In this document: piece by piece, positions 17,988-25,300 of the stretch
Position numbering within the stretch: position 1 is the first letter of the stretch
Layout: the number at the start of each line of letters is the position of its first letter
Assembly: GCA_045639125.1 (NCBI GenBank)
Contig: JAZUCL010000011.1
Location: 124,001-188,000 of the forward strand
Origin: JAZUCL01 sp045639125
GTDB lineage: Bacteria; Bacillota; Clostridia; Oscillospirales; QAMX01
Length of the DNA: 64,000 nt
Direction of reading: 5' to 3'
Program-made: the position numbers and the translations under genes
The notes under the pieces: model-generated
The model's database searches: none
What the model was told of the DNA's origin: nothing
What the model saw: the letters and a program-made list of their open reading frames with translations, nothing else

Positions 17988-18265
17988 CGCACTTAGACAA
18001 TATCCTTGTGGGTGTGAGTTCGCATAATCGAAATAAAGGTATCTCGGTTATTTTTGCCCGCACAAATTATAACTGCTAATTACTGCCATTTTGGGCTTTT
18101 CTGCGGCGGTTTGCGTAACCGCCGCCAACAAACAATCCGCAAAGTATCTAATGGTTTATATGTAAAAAGGAGTAGCCGGTATGGCACACCAATTTTACAA
18201 ACTCAAGAAAAAGACCGCCAATAAAGGCGGTCGGAAGCCCAATAGATTCGTTACGGTAAACGGTT
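17988..18265 (-). other. Region between rpmH and rnpA with two hairpins
   Basis: About 278 nt. Contains the rpmH terminator (18206-18232) and a 9-bp perfect GC-rich stem with arms at 18103-18111 and 18117-18125 and loop TGCGT, which has no U-tract. A TATAAT-like element near 18074 on the minus strand could start rnpA transcription, but no good -35 is seen. A 47-codon + strand frame at 18181 with an AGGAG site overlaps rpmH antisense and is probably chance. Confidence 0.5.
18206..18232 (-). terminator. Rho-independent terminator after rpmH
   Basis: GACCGCC/GGCGGTC 7-bp stem (18213-18219 with 18226-18232), 6-nt loop, then TTTTTCTT on the minus strand. It implies rpmH is at least partly transcribed separately from rnpA. 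Confidence 0.85.
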
Positions 18266-18400
18266 CTAATGAGTTAAACGAACTCTGCCCTTTGCACGTC
18301 TTCTTGCAAGCACCTTTCTGCCGTTAGCAGTTTTCATTCTCTTGCGGAAGCCATGCTCAACACTACGCTGACGCTTCTTTGGCTGATAAGTACGAACCAT
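18266..18400 (-). CDS. rpmH: 50S ribosomal protein L34
   Basis: 44 residues, MVRTYQPKKRQRSVEHGF at the N-terminus and RRRAKGRVRLTH at the C-terminus: unmistakable L34, too short for many gene callers. GGGGGTG lies about 8 nt upstream of the ATG. Strong own promoter about 155 nt upstream and a terminator directly after. In most bacteria dnaA is next door on the other side; here the neighbour is iscS. Confidence 0.98.
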   Translation of the reverse strand: MVRTYQPKKRQRSVEHGFRKRMKTANGRKVLARRRAKGRVRLTH

Positions 18401-18843
18401 TCCGATACACCCCCATTATTTCTTAATAGTCTTTGCCAACGAAAATACGTATACGGAAAAAACTTTCTTCTGCACAAGGCTACGACCAATTCGACCGCGG
18501 GCACGTCCGAATTTTTGCCGTTCCTTGGAAATCAGCAAAACTTAACGAGTATTATTATATCTCAAACAGGGTATAAATGTCAACACCTAATTTAGAAAAC
18601 ACAGCGTTTATTTCTGAAAAAACAATGCTTTTTCACAAATACTCCTCCTCTTTTCCTTTCTCTTTCTCATAATATAAAAATATTATGTTGTCTTTCAATA
18701 AACACTCGTCTTTTCCTGACATATTTTTCCTTACATAATATATCTATATTATAGATAAAAATTTGTAACTTTTTGCATTTTATTTTTCCTCATTTTGTGG
18801 TATCATATACTTAATAGATTTATTTATAGTTTGGAGGTCCATA
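18401..18843. other. Divergent intergenic region rpmH / iscS
   Basis: 443 nt. It holds the rpmH promoter and about 145-nt leader, plus AT-rich palindromes: CATAATAT/ATATTATG around 18669-18688 and TATCTATATTATAGATA around 18739-18756. No perfect DnaA box is visible. No IscR-type gene is adjacent; the palindromes could be regulator sites for iscS-iscU but that is speculative. Confidence 0.5.
18554..18583 (-). promoter_or_regulatory. Consensus promoter of rpmH
   Basis: Minus strand TTGACA (18583-18578), 18-nt spacer, TATAAT (18559-18554). Both hexamers are perfect. Confidence 0.85.
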
Positions 18844-20031
18844 ATGAATAAATTTGTTTATGCTGATAATGCTGCAACGACAAAAATTCATCCTTTAGTC
18901 GTTGAAGCCATGATTCCCGTTTTATCAGATACTTACGGAAATCCATCGTCTATATATGGCATTGGTCGTCATGCGAAAACTTTTTTAGATAACGCACGTA
19001 ATATCATCGCTTCTGCAATCAATGCAAATCCCGATGAAATTATATTTAACTCCGGTGGTACAGAAGGTGACAATGCTGTTATTCGTGGTATTGCAAAAGC
19101 AAATGCACATAAAGGAAAACATATCATCTCTACAAAAATTGAGCATCATGCCATACTTCATACCCTTGACGTTTTGAAAAAGGACGGCTTTGAGATTACT
19201 CTCCTTGACGTTGACAGCGAGGGATTTGTCACAGCAAAGGCATTGGAGCAGGCAATACGTCCAGATACTATTTTGGTGTCTGTAATGACAGCAAACAATG
19301 AAATCGGTTCAATTCAGCCGATTGCCGAACTCGGTGCAATATGTCGTCTTCATAAAATCCCATTCCATACAGACTGCGTTCAGGCTGTAGGACATATTCC
19401 AATAGATGTTGCCGCTATGAATATCGACTTACTCTCCCTCTCTGCCCACAAGTTTGGTGGCCCAAAGGGCGTCGGTGCGTTGTATGTACGCCGTGGTATT
19501 CGTGTTCCGTCCTACCTTACAGGTGGTGGTCAGGAACGTAGCCGTCGTAGCGGTACAGAAAATACTGCAGGTATTGTTGGTATGGCAAAGGCTCTTGAAA
19601 TTGCTGTAGACGAACTTGAAAGCGAGCGGACTCGTCTGTCAAAAATGCGTGACAGACTTATTGACGGTCTGCTGAAAATCCCCTATTCTCGTCTTACAGG
19701 TAGCCGTGATAATAGACTGCCCGGTAACGCAAGTTTTTGTTTTGAGGCTATTGAGGGTGAAAGCCTTGTATTGATGCTTGATATGTTTGGAATCGCCGCA
19801 TCGTCCGGCTCTGCCTGCTCCTCCGGAAGTCTTGACCCATCCCATGTCCTTATGGCAATCGGTCTCCCCCATGAAATTGCCCACGGCTCACTTCGTCTTT
19901 CTTTAGGCCGTGACAATACTGAGGAAGATATAGACTACATTTTAGAAACTATGCCTACTGTCGTAGATAGACTTAGAGAAATGTCTCCCGTATGGGAAGA
20001 TATGAATAGAAAGGATGCTAACAATGTATAG
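18844..20031 (+). CDS. iscS: Cysteine desulfurase (NifS/IscS family)
   Basis: 395-residue PLP enzyme releasing sulfur from cysteine. PLP Lys in SLSAHKFGGPKGVGALYV; conserved EHHAILHT and NNEIGSIQP; the persulfide-forming Cys lies in SSGSACSSGSLDPSHVL near residue 330. The next gene encodes the scaffold IscU and overlaps by 8 nt, so this enzyme is assigned to Fe-S cluster assembly. TTGGAGGTCC precedes the ATG. A second desulfurase at 29684-30829 goes with ThiI. Confidence 0.94.
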   Translation: MNKFVYADNAATTKIHPLVVEAMIPVLSDTYGNPSSIYGIGRHAKTFLDNARNIIASAINANPDEIIFNSGGTEGDNAVIRGIAKANAHKGKHIISTKIEHHAILHTLDVLKKDGFEITLLDVDSEGFVTAKALEQAIRPDTILVSVMTANNEIGSIQPIAELGAICRLHKIPFHTDCVQAVGHIPIDVAAMNIDLLSLSAHKFGGPKGVGALYVRRGIRVPSYLTGGGQERSRRSGTENTAGIVGMAKALEIAVDELESERTRLSKMRDRLIDGLLKIPYSRLTGSRDNRLPGNASFCFEAIEGESLVLMLDMFGIAASSGSACSSGSLDPSHVLMAIGLPHEIAHGSLRLSLGRDNTEEDIDYILETMPTVVDRLREMSPVWEDMNRKDANNV

Positions 20032-20491
20032 CGATAAAGTATTTGATCACTTTGCACACCCAAGAAATATGGGTGAAATTGAAAATGCAGACGGAGTCGG
20101 CACTGTAGGCAACCAAAAATGCGGTGACATTATGAAAATCTACCTTAAAGTAGATGAAAATGAAGTAATCACCGACGTTAAATTCAAGACCTTTGGCTGT
20201 GGTGCTGCTGTTGCAACATCATCTATGGCTACTGAACTTGTAAAGGGCAAGTCTATTAAAGAAGCACTTGCATTGACAAATACGGCTGTTGTAGAAGCAC
20301 TTGATGGTTTGCCCCCTGCTAAACTTCATTGTAGCGTGCTTGCAGAGGAAGCAATTAAGTCTGCCCTTGCCGACTACTATACTCGTCGTGGCATTGACCC
20401 TACTCCCATTATCGGTTGTAGTGGTAACTGCTCATGCTGTGGTCATGACCACGACCCTGCCCACGAGCATATCCATAACGAAGAAAAATAA
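20024..20491 (+). CDS. iscU: Fe-S cluster assembly scaffold IscU/NifU-N
   Basis: About 155 residues, starting MYSDKVFDHFAHPRNMGE as in IscU. Ligand cysteines are visible in QKCGDIMKIYLKV, FKTFGCGAAVATSSM and LHCSVLAEEAI. The C-terminal extension GCSGNCSCCGHDHDPAHEH is Cys/His rich and typical of clostridial IscU-like proteins; it may bind metal. The ATG at 20024 is chosen (AAAGGA about 9 nt upstream), overlapping the end of iscS. Followed by a hairpin. Confidence 0.94.
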   Translation: MYSDKVFDHFAHPRNMGEIENADGVGTVGNQKCGDIMKIYLKVDENEVITDVKFKTFGCGAAVATSSMATELVKGKSIKEALALTNTAVVEALDGLPPAKLHCSVLAEEAIKSALADYYTRRGIDPTPIIGCSGNCSCCGHDHDPAHEHIHNEEK

Positions 20492-20509
20492 CATCTGCAT
20501 TGACTACTA

Positions 20510-20539
20510 TTTTGGCACAGTTATAAGACTGTGCCAAAA
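20510..20539 (+). terminator. Hairpin terminator after iscU
   Basis: 12-bp perfect stem TTTTGGCACAGT/ACTGTGCCAAAA with loop TATAAG. Only a moderate T-tract follows, so termination may be partial. Confidence 0.75.
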
Positions 20540-20545
20540 TTAAGT

Positions 20546-20660
20546 TTGCCCTTCGGGCAAGTTAAGTTATTCGTGATAGTGAAGTTTGCTTTATAAGTGC
20601 TGTGTTAGCAAACTCAACTTCACTTTTGCCTTAGTAGGAAAATACTTCACTTTTAAGAGG
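20546..20660 (+). promoter_or_regulatory. Hairpin-rich leader of the MATE transporter gene
   Basis: Two further hairpins lie between iscU and the MATE gene: TTGCCC/GGGCAA around 20546-20560 and GTGAAGTT (20579-20586) with AACTTCAC (20616-20623), the latter followed by TTTTGCC. The segment CTTCACTTTT recurs just before the ribosome-binding site. This looks like a possible attenuator, but no ligand-binding motif is recognised. Confidence 0.4.
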
Positions 20661-20667
20661 TGATGTT

Positions 20668-22074
20668 GTGGCTTTTTCTCTAAAAAGGTTCTATGAGCCA
20701 TCGGCAATGATTAAACAGTCTCAAGTTGTAGGAGAAATACCATCAGCAAAGGATATGTACTCGTCAACTATGATAATGGCGTGGCCGTCTATGACAGAGT
20801 CATTTCTCATTGCACTTGTATCTATCATAGATACAATTATGGTCAGTTCCCTTGGTGAAACGGCAATAGCAGCAGTCGGCATAACTGGACAGCCAAGACT
20901 TATGGTTCTTTCTGTCTTTATGGCATTAAACACAGGCATTGTAGCCGTTGTAGCACGTAGACGAGGGCAGAATGACCGTGTCGGTGCAAATCGTTGTCTT
21001 AGACAATGTCTGCTTATAGTTGTTCTCCTTTCAATTCTTATTACAAGTGTTGCCTTTACTTTTTCTCGTGAACTTCTCGTTTTTGCAGGAGCACAGCCGG
21101 ATGCTATCGAAATGTCAGTCACCTACTTTCGTATTGTACTTATCGGTATCCCTGCAAATATCATATCTCTTGCAATAAATGCCGCACAACGAGGTTCAGG
21201 CAACGCAAAAATCTCAATGCGTACAAACGTAACAGCAAATATCGTCAACTGTATATTTAACTATCTTTTAATTGGTGGTAATCTTGGATTCCCTGCTTGG
21301 GGTATTGTAGGTGCTGCGGTTGCCACATCACTTGGTTCTTACGTCGGTATGTGTATGTCAATTTACAGTGTTATGAGAAAAGGAGGTTTTCTCCATCTTA
21401 CACTACACGAAAGTTATATCCCGGACAGAGGCACAATGGGAAGTATTATTAAAGTCAGTTCAAGTGCTATGGTTGAACAGTTATTTATGCGTATCGGCTT
21501 TTTTACCTACAACAAAATTGTGGCAAACCTCGGCACACTTGACTATGCAACACATATAATCGGTATGAACATTCTCACCTTGTCATTTTCTTTTGGTGAT
21601 GGTATGACAGTTGCAGCAAGTGCATTAGTGGGACAAAATCTCGGTCGCAAACGTCCCGATTTATCGCAACTCTATTGTAAATGTACACAGCGTATCGGAT
21701 ATATCGTGGCAGCAGTACTTTCAACTATCTTCGTCATATTCGGTGACCTAATTTTAACTCTTTATACTGACGACCCTTATGTTATGGGACTTGGAAAGGT
21801 GCTTATATATATAATAGCACTAATTGTCGTTGGACAGATATCACAGGTTATCTACTCAGGGTGTCTGCGTGGTGCAGGAGATACAAAATTCACTGCCATT
21901 ACAGCGATGGTATCCATTGCGTGTATTAGACCTACGCTATCATGGCTACTCTGTTATCCCCTTGGTTTTGGGCTGTATGGTGCTTGGATTGGTGTGCTAA
22001 TTGACCAGTACTTACGACTCTTGCTTGTAGGTTGGCGATTTGGTCAAGGCAAATGGAAAAATATTGAAGTTTAA
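20668..22074 (+). CDS. MATE family multidrug/metabolite efflux protein
   Basis: 468 residues with about 12 hydrophobic segments in two homologous halves. Typical MATE sequences: IMAWPSMTESFLIALVSIID, DTIMVSSLGETAIAAVGIT and the C-terminal GCLRGAGDTKFTAI. Predicted cation-coupled efflux pump in the cytoplasmic membrane; substrate not predictable. GTG start at 20668 with AAGAGGTGATG just upstream. Followed by a strong terminator. Confidence 0.92.
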   Translation: MAFSLKRFYEPSAMIKQSQVVGEIPSAKDMYSSTMIMAWPSMTESFLIALVSIIDTIMVSSLGETAIAAVGITGQPRLMVLSVFMALNTGIVAVVARRRGQNDRVGANRCLRQCLLIVVLLSILITSVAFTFSRELLVFAGAQPDAIEMSVTYFRIVLIGIPANIISLAINAAQRGSGNAKISMRTNVTANIVNCIFNYLLIGGNLGFPAWGIVGAAVATSLGSYVGMCMSIYSVMRKGGFLHLTLHESYIPDRGTMGSIIKVSSSAMVEQLFMRIGFFTYNKIVANLGTLDYATHIIGMNILTLSFSFGDGMTVAASALVGQNLGRKRPDLSQLYCKCTQRIGYIVAAVLSTIFVIFGDLILTLYTDDPYVMGLGKVLIYIIALIVVGQISQVIYSGCLRGAGDTKFTAITAMVSIACIRPTLSWLLCYPLGFGLYGAWIGVLIDQYLRLLLVGWRFGQGKWKNIEV

Positions 22075-22086
22075 TAACAGATACAC

Positions 22087-22119
22087 AAATCCCCGAAACT
22101 GTAATCGTTTCGGGGATTT
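22087..22119 (+). terminator. Rho-independent terminator after the MATE gene
   Basis: AAATCCCCGAAAC/GTTTCGGGGATTTT stem with a short loop and T-run. Confidence 0.92.
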
Positions 22120-22190
22120 TCTGTTTCTTATATGAGAAAATAATTGTCGGACAGTAAGAACCTTGCTCCTGTTATTTATTTCATAATAGA

Positions 22191-22218
22191 ACCCCCTGCG
22201 GATAATTCCGCAGGGGGT
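22191..22218. terminator. Terminator between the MATE gene and the giant SLH gene
   Basis: Perfect 12-bp stem ACCCCCTGCGGA/TCCGCAGGGGGT with 4-nt loop. It lies 35 nt beyond the end of the in-frame tail of the minus-strand SLH gene and probably serves that gene; the T-run is better on the + strand. Confidence 0.8.
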
Positions 22219-22252
22219 ATTTTAGTAATTTGCTATAGGTTAGGAATTAGTG

Positions 22253-22330
22253 CTAACCCATATCGTTCTCGCCGTTCTCAAGACCGCCGAGATCATCGTC
22301 GCCTTCGGAACCGCCGTTGTCGCCGGAATC
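22253..22330 (-). other. In-frame acidic tail beyond the amber stop of the SLH gene
   Basis: Directly after the TAG that ends the 1,638-residue gene, the same frame stays open for 25 codons (Asp/Gly/Glu-rich, starting DSGDNGGSEGDDDLGG and ending NGENDMG) to a second TAG. Composition continues the DDDD end of the main frame, so this looks like former coding sequence cut by a nonsense change, or a readthrough extension. Confidence 0.55.
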
Positions 22331-25300
22331 CTAATCGTCGTCATCTTCAGCAGCATTTGCCTGAAGTTTGAACGAAACAACGTCGGAATAATCGCCATCA
22401 GCATTGATTACGGACTTAGCTTCAATAACGATTTCATCATCGCCTGCTTCAAGAACAGCAGTATGAGAATGAGAAGTCTTTGCTGCACTCCATTCACCGC
22501 CGTCTACTCTGTACATAACACGAGAGCCGTCAATTGCGGAGATAACAACAGTGTATGTGCCTTCGTCAAACTTGTTTACTGCAGTAGAGCTAAGTGCTGT
22601 ATCTGCGATCTTTGCAGTAATTTCCGCAGCCTTTACTATTGTTGTCGGTGCAGAGAAATAGTACTCGTTGTCGATAACTACATAAGATACAACGCTGAAT
22701 GTAGTGGTTTCTTCTATGCTGACAGTAATTGCATCAGCAAAACCTATAACAGCATTTGCCTTATAATCAGCGGCGGTCGGCTCAGCCTTAGTAGAGTATG
22801 CATAGCCGGTAGCCATACCATCAGCAGGCTTGGAAACCGTAATCTTTGTATTATCGTCACTTGCCAATGTTGGAGCATTGGGATTTACGATAATAACCTT
22901 GGAAACTTCTGAAGAAGTCTGAACAAGGTTGGAAGTCTTTCCATCCTTTACGCTTGACTGTGCAGTCAAAGTAATCTTCTGACCAGCCATAGCCTTTGTA
23001 ATCTCTATAGGAGCAAGAGCAGACTTATCTGCTTTCCATTCCCATGTGGTAGAATTCTTCTCAAAAGGAGTTTCAGATGTGTAACCACCTTCACCACCGG
23101 GAAGTTTATTCTTTGCACCTTCCATCCAATACTTTGTTACAGAACCATTGACAGCAGAAGCGGAAATAGTATCTTCTACGTCAAGAGGATTTGTAAAGGA
23201 AGTAATAGTTGGAGCCGCAATAGCCTCAGTACTAAAATTGAATGTGTAGGTTGTTGCTTCACCCTTTACTCCGCCTGTGCTCTCTGCCCAAAACTTGATA
23301 TTAAGGCTTTCTTTATTAGATTTCTTTTGGATTGAAATTGAATTACCATCTACTACAATTTTATCTGTATCATCTGTAGCATCTTCAATTTCCCACTTTA
23401 ACTGTGCACCTGCAGGGATTTCAGTTGCAACCTTATAAGATGCATTATTGATTGCGTTGGAGACCGAGCTCAGTACTGTACCACCATTGGTGGCCAGTAC
23501 TATCTTAGGGAGCGGTGCCTGAAGCTTGAACTGAAGGGCAGGATCAGAATAGTTACCAGCGGTATCTATCATATTCTTTGCCTCAACAATTATAACATCT
23601 TCACCTGCGACGAGAGTCGTAGAGTAGGAATGAGATGCTGCACCATCACTCCACTCACCCCAAGAAGAACCGTTATCTGTACTTACTCTGTACTTAACGA
23701 GAGAACCGTCAGCAGAGATAACAATGGTATAAGGACCTGCAGCACATTCGTTTAATTCGGTAGAACTAAGAGAAGCGCCTGCAATCTTAGCAGTCAAAAC
23801 AGTTTCAGGAATTTCTTCAACTGTTGTGAATGTGTAACTTGAAGGTGTGACTGTTACGCCTGGGATAGAAACTGTAAGGGTATGAGCCTTATCAGCAACC
23901 CATTTGCCACCACCACCAAGCAATGGGTCGTGTGCGATTGTTACAAGTGTGCCACCAGCCGCAGCATTGTTAACGGTGTATTTAAGACTTGTATAGGTAT
24001 TATCGCCTTCACTAACAGTGAAGTAATTTCTAAGAGACTCGTTGCTAAGACCGAGGTTACGGTCAAACTTAACTGTAATAGCACTTGTAAGTTCTACTGC
24101 ATCCTTTGTACCGTCTACAACAGCGTATGTTGCATTTGCTGTTGTTGTAACAGGTCCAGATACAATAGTAAGCGGAATGTAGGAAACTTCACTGGAACTA
24201 CCAAGAACCGCTGCTATCTTACCAGTAGTTTCTGTGTAGTAGTTGATTGGAACAATGATAGTATCAGCAGAGCCGTTAGTGGATTCATGAGCATAAATTC
24301 CTGAACGAACATACGGTGCGTCTACATAATCATCAATATCAACTACCTTAAAGTATGCTTCTTGAGTAGTTGTTGTATCTGCTGTGTAAGCAACGGTTGC
24401 GTAACGTCTGCCGTCGCTTCCTAATGCAATATTTGTTACATAACCGCTTATTTCATCGTTAGATGAAGTATTTGTAAGTGAAATGTAAGATACGTTGTTG
24501 GAGTTACCAACTACTACTGCAATCTTACCTGTGTATGCTGTGTAGCCGTTAAGCGGTACACTAACTGTTTCGTAATCATTATAGTTGTAAGAACCATAGT
24601 AGTAATCACTTGTATAACCATAAGAACGTACAGAATCAGCAGTTACATAATTGCCGATCGGTACTACCTTGAAGTATACATAAGTGGATGTAGAAACATT
24701 TGCTCTGTAAGTTACGTTAACATAAGAACTATTGATGCCTGTTACATAACCTGTTGCTTCACCATAAGATGGATAGGAAGATGACAAGGAAATGTAAGAT
24801 ACATTGTTGGAGTTTCCTACTACTACTGCAATCTTACCTGTGTTTGCTGTGTAGCCGTTAAGCGGTACACTAACTGTTTCATAAGTATTATAACCATTGT
24901 AGGAGTCAGTTGTGTATCCAGAAGAACGTACAGATGCAGCAGTTACATAATTGCCAATCGGTACTACCTTAAAGTACACGGTGGTTGATGTAGAAACATT
25001 AGGTCTGTAAGATACAGTTGCGTAAGAACTACTGAGGCTTGTTACATAACCTGTTACTTCATCATAAGATGGATAAGAAGATGAGGACAAGGAAATGTAA
25101 GATACATTGTTGGAGTTTCCAACTACCACTGCAATCTTACCTGTGTATGTTGTGTAGCCGTTAAGCGGTACATTAACTGTGTCGTAAGCATTGTAGTTGT
25201 AAGAACCATTGTAGTAGTCACTTGTGTATCCGGAAGAACGTACAGATGCAGCAGTTACATAATTGCCAATCGGTACTACCTTAAAGTATACGGTGGTTGA

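Noticed and set aside
18181..18324. 47-codon + strand frame with an AGGAG site near rpmH
   Set aside because: It overlaps the rpmH terminator and rpmH antisense; the basic composition follows from the complementary sequence. Kept only as a note.
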